From: Isoetes taiwanensis
Taxonomy: Eukaryota > Streptophyta > Lycopodiopsida > Isoetales > Isoetaceae
Assembly: GCA_021234155.1 (NCBI GenBank)
Contig: JAJEKV010000053.1
Location: 2,650,077 to 2,714,076 of the forward strand
Length of the DNA: 64,000 bases
Direction: 5' to 3'
The translations under genes and the position numbers were made by a program. Below are positions 41,959 through 51,799 of this stretch, piece by piece. Under the pieces are notes generated by a model. That model made no database searches and had not been told where the DNA came from. It saw nothing but the letters and a program-made list of their open reading frames with translations. Within the stretch, counting starts at the first letter, position 1; every line of letters begins with the position of its first letter.

Positions 41959-42706
41959 ATGTTATTGTATGCTGACATTGTGTTGGTATCCCAGACTTGT
42001 GAGAGAATGCAAAAAAATTTGGATGTTTTGGCAGACTTTTGTGATGCTACAGGTATGAGAGTGAACTTAAACAAAACAAAGATAGTGATTTTTGAGACAA
42101 ATAAAGAGAATTTCTCTTTCTATTATAAGGGAGACAAAGTTGAAATATCGAGTACATACAAGTATTTGGGTTTGATGGTGCACAAAAACTTCAAGTGGAA
42201 CCACACCGTTGATCACAGGGTAGATGGGGGTTTGAAGGCTCTTTTTGCGCTCCAAAGGAAGTATAAGGCAGTAGGCATTTGGAACTTCAGTTTAAAGAAA
42301 ATGCTATATATTTCACTTGTTCAGACAGTTGTCTTGTATGGAAGTGAAGCTTGGGGGTCTGGATTATCTTTAGAGATGTGGAAAAGGGTAGAAAAAGTTC
42401 AAAAAAAAATTATACATTCAGATTTAGGAGTTAAAATGCAGACTCCTTACAATATGATGTTGGCAGAGTGTGGATTACTTCCTCTTGAAAGCGAAGCCCT
42501 ATGTAAGTCTTTGGTTTACGTCAAGAAAATTCTTTATGATATGGATGCTAATAGTTTACCATGTTTAGCTCTGGAAGAGAGCTCTCATAAAGGATGGTAT
42601 GCGGACATGAAAAAATGGCTTGAAAAGTGGGGCATGAATATAGATGAGCTAAATACTAACAAGGACAGGATAAGGGAATAGGTAAGAGAAGCAGTGTTGA
42701 GGAAAT
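41959..42706 (+). mobile_element. LINE A copy 2, right part
   Basis: Continues LINE A after LINE B: 'MLLYADIVLVSQTCERMQ' (catalytic YADD box changed to YADI), then the thumb and connection region ('MRVNLNKTKIVIF', 'IYLVQTVVLYG'-like 'SLVQTVVLYGSEAWG') to about 42680. The reading frame is open over 240 codons. Likeness to copy 1 ends at about 42706 where a copia-type LTR begins, and the rest of LINE A is not found further on. Confidence 0.9.
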
Positions 42707-43267
42707 TGTGGAAATATTAGATTGAGTAAGCCATACAACCTTAGAAAAATTATTAAGCTCACCTTATATAATTCAAGAGTAATCCTAATTAAGTAAACGA
42801 TATCATTTTTGTAAAGATCCTTATAAGAAGCAAAGGATCAGTAAAACGAAGGTTTAGAAGCTAGAAAAGAAGTTTCTTTCCTAAACTATCTGAAGTTTAA
42901 GCCAATACAATGTTACATAAAATTCCAGATATCTTAAAGTTGTCCAGAAGGAGTAACAAATTTTTAGAGATTGGAAGAAGAAACCATTGTTGTTCATGAT
43001 TTAAAGCCAGATCCTATATCAAATCTTAAGCCAAATCTCAGTATTACTTCTTGTTAAGATTAAAGGCAGAGGCAGATCGATCCCGATAGAGCCAGATAGA
43101 TCATGTTTGTAGCGTTCTCAAGTCTGAGCATGATTGGTGGTGAATTTGTATCAAAAGATCAAGTTCCCAAAGATTATAATTGTATTTATCTAGCTGAGCT
43201 TGCAGATAGCAGAGTACATTCGTACCACATTTCACTTCTATTTTTGTCATAGATTATGTATCAGAGC
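42707..43267 (+). mobile_element. Ty1/copia-type LTR and primer site, remnant
   Basis: TGTGGAAATATTAG at 42707 resembles the common start of copia LTRs. A TCA end is near 43249, followed by 'tgtatcagagc' (43257-43267), which is close to the Met tRNA primer site. It interrupts LINE A. No coding domains could be recognised behind it and no second LTR was found, so it is a fossil fragment. Confidence 0.5.
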
Positions 43268-44348
43268 TTCTTTATTGAAAATGAAGATTATTGACTTATG
43301 AACACTTTAAATAATGATCGGACTATAGCTCTTAGAGTTGATAACTTATGGCCGCAAGTCTTATGTCAAAATTTGCTATAGTAAAGGAGAAACAATTCCC
43401 AACCTCAAACATCTTTTCTGAGCTAAATATGGTTTGGCGACTTCATATGATGTCATCTAATAGCAGGAAAATATAAAAAGATGTGAATCGACGTTTTTAT
43501 CATAAAACGTTGATTACTTTTGCTTACGAAAGCTTTGGATCCCTTTATATTAGAAAATCTGAAGAATGCAGTCCTAGCCTAGGGTAAAAACTGATGAATT
43601 CTATGACTTTTAGACAATCACTCCAATATATTAGTAAATCTATTGGTCATAAAATCATCAATAGTCATAAAGGATCGAGTGAAGATCCAAAAAGTGGTAG
43701 TATCTTATAAGATAAAAATTTCTCTTGTTAGATACATGGGGTTAAGTGGCGGAGGGTATGCTCCACCAATAACCAATTCTGGTGGATGTTGCAACCCTAT
43801 TCCAAAATAGACTTCACTCTTGTTATTGGATCCTCTTCTATTCTAAAAATAGCATTTCAAGAATTTTCTAATTGCTTGTTCTAATTTTCTCATTGTATTT
43901 TAATAGCTACATTGAAAATGGAGGACATTATCAATGATGAATTGCCTCTTTCATTGATATGTTTAAGTTCTTTAAGAATGGAAAGAACATCTAACATCGA
44001 ACGTTTTGTCTTTCATATTTGTTGGAACTCCAATTCCAACATCCAGAAAACTTTTGGACATTGAGATAAGGTCCCAAGCCCTTTCAGTACTCTGGAAACA
44101 ATCATTTTGAATAAGTCACTGTCTGCTTTGGAAAGTTGTCCATTCACTTTGAATCATCTAATGCCACCACTTGTTATAGTACCTCCCAGGGACATGCCGC
44201 CAGCTTTCAGAGGATCTTTCTAGATAAATAAAGTGATTGACACAGTAAGGAGTGTTAACTAAGCTTAAAGTGCATTGGTTCCACACCCAAGTGAATGCAA
44301 ATGAATGAAGAAATGTGAACACAAGGAAAATGCAAGAGTTTAAAGAGG
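43268..44348. other. Low-complexity-free intergenic, possibly decayed copia interior
   Basis: Many stops on all frames and no domain recognised. It may be the interior of the copia remnant whose LTR starts at 42707, but nothing proves it. Confidence 0.35.
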
Positions 44349-44657
44349 ATGGCTTACAAGGATGTGCTTGTTGTGCAAGAAGTCACTATTTCATGCTATG
44401 ATTTTACCTTCAAGTCTGATAATTGCCTAATGCAAAAGACAATTACTTTGCTCAAGGAGGCTTTTGAGCAAGAAAAATGCAATAATAATAATGGAAATGA
44501 GGACAATGACTTTGTTCCTTCCATAAAGAGCGAAGAAGAAGATCATTCAAGCCCTTCCACAAGTGACAGTGAAGTAAGTGAAGGTGATGATGATGGCATA
44601 GATGTCAATGTTGATGTATTTGATCCTAAATTCATCACCCCATACATTTGTAGATAA
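44349..44657 (+). CDS. Small acidic open frame, unknown
   Basis: 102 codons from ATG to TAG. The second half is strongly acidic and serine-rich ('SIKSEEEDHSSPSTSDSE', then 'GDDDGIDVNVDVFDPK') after an Asn run. No family recognised. It may be a piece of a retrotransposon Gag-like or host disordered protein, or a chance frame. There is no promoter or intron evidence. Confidence 0.25.
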   Translation: MAYKDVLVVQEVTISCYDFTFKSDNCLMQKTITLLKEAFEQEKCNNNNGNEDNDFVPSIKSEEEDHSSPSTSDSEVSEGDDDGIDVNVDVFDPKFITPYICR

Positions 44658-45095
44658 TTGGGTTTTGAAATTAAGAGAGTTTTATATGTTCAAAAGTATT
44701 TAACAAGCAGATTTGAAATGGCCTTTATTGTGTTAAATAAATATAGACAAAACATTTCAAAACATTGGCATGCATTTGTTTATGCTCCAAATTGTCAATC
44801 ATGCACCTAATGTCCTTCCTACGTTGAATATTATTAAATGAAAAACAAATGATTTTCTCAAGAGGCATGAAGATTTGTATTTCCACTAACCCCCAAATTG
44901 CAACACCAATGTGACAGCACAACCTTAGTGCATGTTAATTAAGTACTTTTAGGGGGGTCAAAATGCAATTTTGCTACTATGTTTCTAGATTCTACCTCAT
45001 GTTACCCCTTTTGTGCAAAAAATAGGGAATCTTAGGGAATATGCTTCTGGTCCCGTTTAGTTGATTTGGTCCCATTTAATTTGCAATCTTGTTGA
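44658..45095. other. Intergenic, nothing recognised
   Basis: AT-rich. Only a short minus-strand frame (44725-44922) without likeness to a known protein. Confidence 0.45.
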
Positions 45096-46140
45096 CAGGG
45101 TAAGTAAGTAAAAATGTCTAAAATAAGTAGGTAAAAAATAGAATATAACTCTATGTCTAAGTAAGTAGGTAAAAGTCTTAAGTAAGTATGTAAAACTAGA
45201 AGACAAACTCTCTATCTAAGTAAGTATGTACTACTGTCTAAGTTAGTAGGTGAAAGTCTAAAGTAAGTAGGTGAAGAATAGAAGACAAAATCTCAGTCTA
45301 CGTAAGTAGGGAAAAAGTAGAAGACAAGTTCTATGTCTAAGTAAGCAGGTAAAGTTTAAGGTAAGTAGGTAAAAAATATAAGACAAACTCTCTATCTAAG
45401 TAAACAGGTGAGAAGTAGAAGACAAACTCTCCAACACGTGGTAAAAAGATGAAAATCTCCCCAATAGTTGAATTTTGGAAGACAAACTCTCTGTCTAAGT
45501 AAGTAAGTGAAAGTCTAAAATAAGTAGGTAAAAACTAGAAGACAAACTCTCCGTCTAAGTAAGTAGGTATTGTTTAAGCAAGTAGGTGAAAGTCTAAAGT
45601 AAGCATGTAAAGAATAGAAAACAAAACTCTCTGTCTAAGTAAGTAGGGAAAAAATAGAAAAGTTCTATGCCTAAGTAAGTAGATACTGCCTAACTAAGAA
45701 GTAACATTTTAAAGTAAGTAGGTAAAAAATATAAGACAAATTCTCTTTCTAAGTAAGTAGGTGAAAAATAAAAGACAAACTCTCCAACATGTGGTAAAAA
45801 GAAGAAAAACTCCTCAACATGTGAATTTTAGAAGATAAACTCTTTATCTAAGTAAGTAGATAAAAAATCAAGACGTACTTTTGAACATGTGAATTTTGGA
45901 AGACAAAATCTCTACCTAAATATGTAGGTAAAAATAGAAGACAAACTCTTGTAAATTTTGGAAGAAAACTCTCTATCTAAGTAAGTAGGTAATAAATAGA
46001 ATTGAATTGAAGACAAACTCTCCAACGTGTAGAATAAAATAAAAGACAAACTCTCCAATATGTAAACTTTGGACGAGACCCCTAGATAATATTTAGACAA
46101 AGTAAGTTGGTAAAAAGACAAACTCCCTAACATATGAACT
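45096..46140. repeat. Minisatellite of 'aagtaagtaggt' and 'agaagacaaactct' modules
   Basis: About 1 kb of irregular repeats built from two words, 'gtctaagtaagtaggt' and 'aaaaaatagaagacaaactct', in units of roughly 40-60 bases with many variants. Some stretches swap in 'ccaacatgtgaattttgga'. It fades out near 46140. No coding sense. Confidence 0.85.
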
Positions 46141-48147
46141 TTGAACGAGACTCATAAATAATTGCTCCATAAAGAGTATCTTGGGTTTCACACCTAACAC
46201 ATAATGACCTATTTGGTTAGATTAATGTTTTCATAACTGCAACAAAATTTCTAGCACAATAATAGGGGATTCCAAGGGGATTTGATATGGATGCATAAAT
46301 CATCATCCATGAGCCCATGGACCAATGGACCATTAAAAAAAAAAATAGATTCACTAAAAAAAAGAAAAAAAAATACACTAGCTCGCTGGTTGCTGGTTAA
46401 TGCATTCTTATTAGGAATTTGAATAATTTTGGTATAGATTCGAGTCTTCATATTTTCTAAAGCCATAGGGAAACTTGTATTTCATATTTCAAAATCATAG
46501 GCGCCTCAATTATAAATGGCCATTATCAAAACGAGAGGCGCCCAAAGGCCCCAACATACAATATGCCGCATAGGATGGACGAATTCGATGATCGAGGTAG
46601 TCCAAGGCGCACCTCATTTAGAATATCTATCATTTAATAACACTCTTAGTGAGTGCTCTATTTTAATTGTGGATTTTCATAAACTTAGCTAGAAATTCCC
46701 TTATTCCATCTTCTCCTAAATATTATGGAGTCAGCAATAGTGTGAAAAATGTTTACAAAGCCCCAAATTCCCAATGGTCTGGCTAGTATAGTTGATTAGG
46801 GTTGCTATTTTTTCCAAAATCATATGGCATGTAAACCCTGTATTTAGAGTGTGTATTTGAAGGTTTGGTACTTTGGTTTAGGAATTGAATTGAATTGGTT
46901 AGGGAAACCTTTGTGTGGAGACTTTTTACGCGGTTTTTTTGGTATGTGTTATGGTACAATCACGGGGGAGTGGTCCACAATTACCAGGGAAAGCTATGTA
47001 AATAATATTTCCAAAGTCACATAGTAATATAAAGGGGTCAAGGGATAATATCAAACCTTTTCTTAACATATATAATGCAGTCCCCATTTCTGTTTGATGG
47101 TATTATTTTTTCCCCAGCAAAGAATTTGGGGGCGACACGTGGAGGCCTTAATAAAGCTAAAAAAATCTTAGATTTGGCAGCCAAATCTGGCGTCAATGGC
47201 TCCAAGAAATCAATAGTTCCCATAATCTACACCTTTCAAAAGGAATATAACGAGCACATCCCATCTCTGCCATAATCATCCCTAGGATTTGCCCCTCGGG
47301 CAACCCAAAAAAGCAACTTGTAAACAAATACATGTTTCCATTTTAAGGAATGTCGAGCACACCTAATTGTTTTAAGATTCCTACATCTAACATGTGTACT
47401 TACATGCGATTTAGCCATGCCACCACAATCACAAACCACAATAACTATCACATTAATAGATTCACATGCTCAAAACCTTTTCTTCATGCACACAAGTTAG
47501 CCCCGCCACATGTGTGCCAGCTCAACAAGCCCACCTGCATGCCTGTAAGCATTTTCTACAGCAAATCCTTAATTCTATTATCTTAGAATTGAATTTTATC
47601 GGAACCTCCCTATTATCTTAGAATTGAATTTTATGTCTATGGAGACCAAAAGGTCTAGGGATCGAATCCGCCTCTTAGTTGTAGGGCAAATTCTTTAAAA
47701 TTAGTGAGTTCCACATTATACATATGCACTCTTTTCATAGTGCACATGGCTCATACATAGGGCACCAGTATGATTCTAATGAAAAAAAATCAATCCCGTA
47801 TCTACGGGCAGTTTTTCCTTATATTGGAATGGCTAAAAAAGTAGTCAGCATAATGTAGTATTCCAGCGTAACTATCTATCAATTCAAGAAAACAGTGACA
47901 TTTGTAACATTCCGCTGAATCAGAAACTACAGAAGGAGATATGGAATTTGCAGTACTTAAGGAATTATAAGAGGACATGATTTTAATGGGACATGCATAT
48001 ACAGCGTCCACAGTTAGGCGTTTCTTGAGCAAAGTAAGACATTTTGCCAATTGTGTGTCATCTCTTTCCTTCTTCTTTTTGTATCGAATTAATTCTTGGC
48101 GTCTTTCAGAGAATACATACTCAATTATATTCAAACGAGAAGTGTAG
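46141..48147. other. Intergenic region upstream of the PPR gene
   Basis: No gene called. A direct repeat 'tattatcttagaattgaattttat' type pair (split: 'tattatcttagaattg' near 47578 and 47610) is visible. A minus-strand frame of 110 codons (47802-48134) lies just before the PPR gene but resembles nothing known and may simply be 5' flank. The PPR promoter should lie here, though no TATA box can be assigned with confidence. Confidence 0.4.
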
Positions 48148-48297
48148 CAGGCATTCCAGGTACGAATCTATGTATTTGTTCCGAGTCTGTTAGCTGTGTT
48201 TGCCCTTGATGTTATTACCCGCTTCATCAGGGTCTTGGACTTGGACTACCTGAGCTATATATGTAAAGAAGGGCGTTTAGATGAGGCCCTTGAGATT

Positions 48298-50547
48298 ATG
48301 CACTGTCACCGTGTTCCTATATCTAGGGACAATGCATATTTGCTCTTGCAGCATTGTGCTAGGTTCAAAGACCTGCAGGGTGGCAGGCAAGTTCAGTCTC
48401 TCATATCTCAGGCAGGGCTTGATTCAGTTGAAGTTTTGGGCAACTATCTTATCCGCATATATGCATCTTGTGGATCGTTGCTTGAAGCAGATCAAACATT
48501 TCGTAAGATTAGGCAACCAAGTGTTTATACATGGAGTGCAATAATTTCAGCTCATGCTAACGTGGGAGGAACAGAAGAAGCTATGAGGTTGTACAACAAA
48601 TTGCAGCAATCAGGGCTAAAATGTGATAAACATGTCTATCTTGCTGTCCTTAAAGCCTGCACCAATGATATTGCAATTAAAGAGGGAAGGCAGATTCATC
48701 AGCAGATCATTAGGCATGGTTTGAGCTCGGATGTTGTTGTGGGGAGTACCCTTGTGGATATGTATGCAAAATGCGGCAGCTTGGTGGAGTCTCAGGAAAT
48801 CTTTACTGGATTGCCAAACCTGGATGCAGTGTCATGGGGTGCAATGATCGCAGGATTTGCACAACATAGGAAGGGTTTCCTTGCTTTAGATTGTTTTGAG
48901 AGGATGCAGAGTGAAGGCATTAAACCAGACAAAGTCACATTTTCAAGCATCATAAAGGCTTGTAGTAGCATAGGAGCAATAGAGAATGGCAGACTCATGC
49001 ATGATCAGATATTAAAGCATGGGCTAATGTCAGATATTGTGATTGGAAGTACTCTCATTGATATGTATGCAAAATGTGGTAGCATGAAGGAGTCAAGAAA
49101 GGCCTTTGAGGGATCACCACATTGTAATGTGGTTTCGTGGGGTGCATTGATTGCAGGATATGCAGACCATGCTGAAGGTCCTGTTGCCCTGGACTGCTTT
49201 GACAAGATGCAAAATAATGGTGTAGAAGCAAGCAGGTCCATATTTCTGAGCATGTTGAAGACGTGCGGGGGTATAGGTTCCATACAACAAGCCAGGGTAA
49301 TTCATGAGCAGATTTACAATCACATGTTCCAATCGGATGTTGCGATTGCAAATACCCTTATTGATATGTATGCCAAATGTGGCAGTTTGGATGAGGCATG
49401 CATTCTTTTTGAAAGATTACCAAATAAAGATGTAGTTTCCTGGAATGTAATTATTGCAGGATATGCATTGCACGATGAATGTTTTCTGAGCTTAGGCTGT
49501 TTGCAAAAGATGCAAGAAGAAGGAATACATCCAGATACTGTCACATTTCCAAGCATCTTAAAAGCATGTGGCAGCCTAGGATTTCTAGAGCAGGGAAGAC
49601 TTATTCATGAACAGCTTTTAACTCTTGGGCTTGAACATGATAATGTCATACAGAATGCCCTCGTTGACATGTATTCCAAATGTCAGACTTTGGAGGAATC
49701 ACACAAGATATTTGAGAAGTTACAAAATCGGGATGTGGTGTCATGGGGTGCAATGATTGCAGCTTATGCACAGCATGGGAAAAGTTGCCTGGTTATCGAT
49801 TGTTTTGAAGGAATGAAAATGGAAGGTTTAAATCCTAATGCAGTTGTCTTCTCTAGCATCTTGAAAACATGTGGCAATGAAGGTCTATTACAACGGGGCC
49901 GTCTCTACCATGAGCAAATCATAAACAATGGGCTGGAGTTAGATCCCACTTTGAGCAGCTCCCTTGTTGATTTCTATGCCAAATGCGGTAGCTTGGAGGA
50001 ATCGTGTGGAGTTTTTGACAAATTGCCAAAGGAACATGTAGTTTCCTGGAACACGATGATTGCAGGCTATGCACAATTTGGTCATGGTCTTCTAGCACTG
50101 GACTGCTTTGGATGGATGGTAAAAGTGGGTACGAAGCCTGACGAAGTCACTTTTCTTTCCATTCTTGTTGCCTGTTGCCGTGCAGGCTTAGCAGATGAAG
50201 GACACTGGTATTATGAATACATGAACAACCATGAAATTTTGGCAGAGGTGGATCACTATAATAGCATGGTCGATCTGTTGGGCCATGCTGGACATTTTAA
50301 AGAAGCAAAACACTTTCTCAAATCCATTAGGCAACCCAATATCACAGGATGGATGTCCTTATTTGGCGCCTGTAGAATGCATGGTAATGTGGAGCTAGGA
50401 AACCTATGTTTCTCTGAAGTGGTCAGTTTAGATCCTTGTGATGCTTCTGCTTATATTCTCATGTCAAATATCTTAGCCGATGCTAGCATGCGAGCAGACT
50501 CTGACAGGGTAGGAAAGCAAGGGAGGTCGCTGATGCAACCAACATAA
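48298..50547 (+). CDS. PLS-type pentatricopeptide-repeat (PPR) protein
   Basis: Organelle-targeted RNA-binding protein family that edits, splices or stabilises plastid or mitochondrial transcripts. The frame is open from 48148, and 48298 is the first ATG. The sequence before it (48148-48297) also reads as PPR-like, so the true start may lie in an upstream exon, and the transit peptide is not visible. About 750 codons hold six long PPR units about 100 residues apart, each with a 'LVDMYAKCGSLEES'-type block followed by a 'VVSWGAMIAGYAQHG' block, then a weaker seventh ('YNSMVDLLGHAGHFKEA'). After 'DPCDASAYILMSNILADA' (start of the E region) it ends early. A +2 frame from about 50508 stays open to TAG at 50658-50660 ('REVADATNIKRDGTLYVCQW'), so a small frame error or real truncation is likely here. 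No DYW deaminase is present, so any editing would need a partner. Confidence 0.9.
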   Translation: MHCHRVPISRDNAYLLLQHCARFKDLQGGRQVQSLISQAGLDSVEVLGNYLIRIYASCGSLLEADQTFRKIRQPSVYTWSAIISAHANVGGTEEAMRLYNKLQQSGLKCDKHVYLAVLKACTNDIAIKEGRQIHQQIIRHGLSSDVVVGSTLVDMYAKCGSLVESQEIFTGLPNLDAVSWGAMIAGFAQHRKGFLALDCFERMQSEGIKPDKVTFSSIIKACSSIGAIENGRLMHDQILKHGLMSDIVIGSTLIDMYAKCGSMKESRKAFEGSPHCNVVSWGALIAGYADHAEGPVALDCFDKMQNNGVEASRSIFLSMLKTCGGIGSIQQARVIHEQIYNHMFQSDVAIANTLIDMYAKCGSLDEACILFERLPNKDVVSWNVIIAGYALHDECFLSLGCLQKMQEEGIHPDTVTFPSILKACGSLGFLEQGRLIHEQLLTLGLEHDNVIQNALVDMYSKCQTLEESHKIFEKLQNRDVVSWGAMIAAYAQHGKSCLVIDCFEGMKMEGLNPNAVVFSSILKTCGNEGLLQRGRLYHEQIINNGLELDPTLSSSLVDFYAKCGSLEESCGVFDKLPKEHVVSWNTMIAGYAQFGHGLLALDCFGWMVKVGTKPDEVTFLSILVACCRAGLADEGHWYYEYMNNHEILAEVDHYNSMVDLLGHAGHFKEAKHFLKSIRQPNITGWMSLFGACRMHGNVELGNLCFSEVVSLDPCDASAYILMSNILADASMRADSDRVGKQGRSLMQPT

Positions 50548-50955
50548 AGAGAGATGGAACATTATATGTTTGCCAGTGGTTCAATTTCTTCCAAGAAATT
50601 TTATGTCCGAAATTGCACAACATAAGGGGCACTCACACAGAACTGCATCTTGGAGGCTAGGATTGCTCATCATGGGAAATAGGATAAGGGCATGGCAAGT
50701 AGGTGGGTCTTCATCTGCAAGAAAAAGGGTAAGAAGCACTTGAATCCCAAGCAATTCAGAAAGGAAGATATAACCTAAGAAGCAATTTACATGGAACTGA
50801 TTCTCAAGAACCCAGAGAAGCATGCAGCATATTTCAGCCAAAATTATTTTGGCTTTACACGAAAATGCCGCAGTATAAGGAGGCAAACAAGATCACTTGT
50901 AGCAGATTAACACCCCATTTGTGGAAGATCCAGTAATCACAATCAGCTTTGCTGA
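50548..50955. other. 3' flank of the PPR gene
   Basis: Contains the +2 continuation up to 50660. The part from 50885 is repeated at 54200. Otherwise no gene. Confidence 0.5.
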
Positions 50956-51209
50956 TTCGCCCGCAGGCCCTTACGCGGGGTAAGGACGTACCCCGCGTAA
51001 GGGCCTGTGGGCGAACATTTTCTCACGTAAAGTTCGGGAGGGAGGATATTTCTTGCCACGTGGTGCCATCGTAGCCACAAAAGTTTGATTACTCCGTTAT
51101 CAGCCATCATCGGAGGAGATGAAGCCAACATCGGAGGAGAGGAAGCGATTATCTGTTTTAAGATGGGCCTGAAATATGGCGAAATATCCTCCCCCGAACT
51201 TTACGTGAA
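50956..51209. repeat. Foldback (hairpin) structure
   Basis: Inner hairpin: 50956-50982 pairs with 50989-51015 (27-base arms, one mismatch, loop 'aggacg'), very GC-rich against an AT-rich flank. A further inverted repeat pairs 51023-51052 with 51180-51209 (about 30 bases, few mismatches). The related copy at 54.27 kb lacks this block and has about 29 unrelated bases instead. Could be a MITE-like insertion or a source of a hairpin RNA. No target duplication is obvious. Confidence 0.85.
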
Positions 51210-51417
51210 GGTACGGGGAAGCCAACATAACCACATTTTGCAGCCATCAATTGCTGAATATACCTATGGAAAGTATTAGGAAGGGAAGAACATTTGCACC
51301 AAATCAGAAATCAGCATCGCAATGAAATAAACATATACCTTTGGTTGTTGGATATGTAACTTATTAACGGGCATAGTGCGCAATGCACATGAAGATCTAG
51401 AAGACAGCCGTAAGCAT

Positions 51418-51750
51418 CAGAAATCAAAGGATTGACGCCAAAGTAAAACCATAATTCAAGGTTAGATCATACCAAGTAGAGAAAGAGAAGTCCCTCTAAC
51501 AATTTTCTTAAAGTCATAGCACTCAAAATAGGGGCAATATGATAAAGGGTCAACTTGAAAAGGCACACTGTCTTCCATATTAGTTAGAAATCAAAGGATT
51601 GATGCCAAAGTAAAATCACAATTTAAGTTTAGATCATACTAAGTAGAGAAAGAGAAGTCCCTCTAACAACTTTCTTAAAACCATAGCACTCAAAATAGGG
51701 GCAATATGATAAAGGATCAACTTGAAAGTCTTCCATATTAGTCTTCTCTA
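51418..51750. repeat. Tandem duplication in the PPR 3' flank (copy 1)
   Basis: A block of about 170 bases ('agaaatcaaaggattgacgc' to 'tcttccatattag') occurs twice in a row, at about 51418-51588 and 51589-51750. The duplicate flank at 56 kb also has a tandem duplication of nearly the same block, but with different limits. Confidence 0.88.
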
Positions 51751-51799
51751 AAAGTAAAAAGTAATATATTTGAAACTCTATTATTATTCTATTCTATTT

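Noticed and set aside
47802-48134. 110-codon minus-strand frame as a gene divergent from the PPR gene
   Set aside because: No family likeness, and composition like its non-coding flanks. Kept only as a remark on the upstream region.
48792-49556. Minus-strand open frames across the PPR gene
   Set aside because: They are shadows of the repeated PPR units and recur with the same period. The plus-strand frame is far longer and matches a known family.
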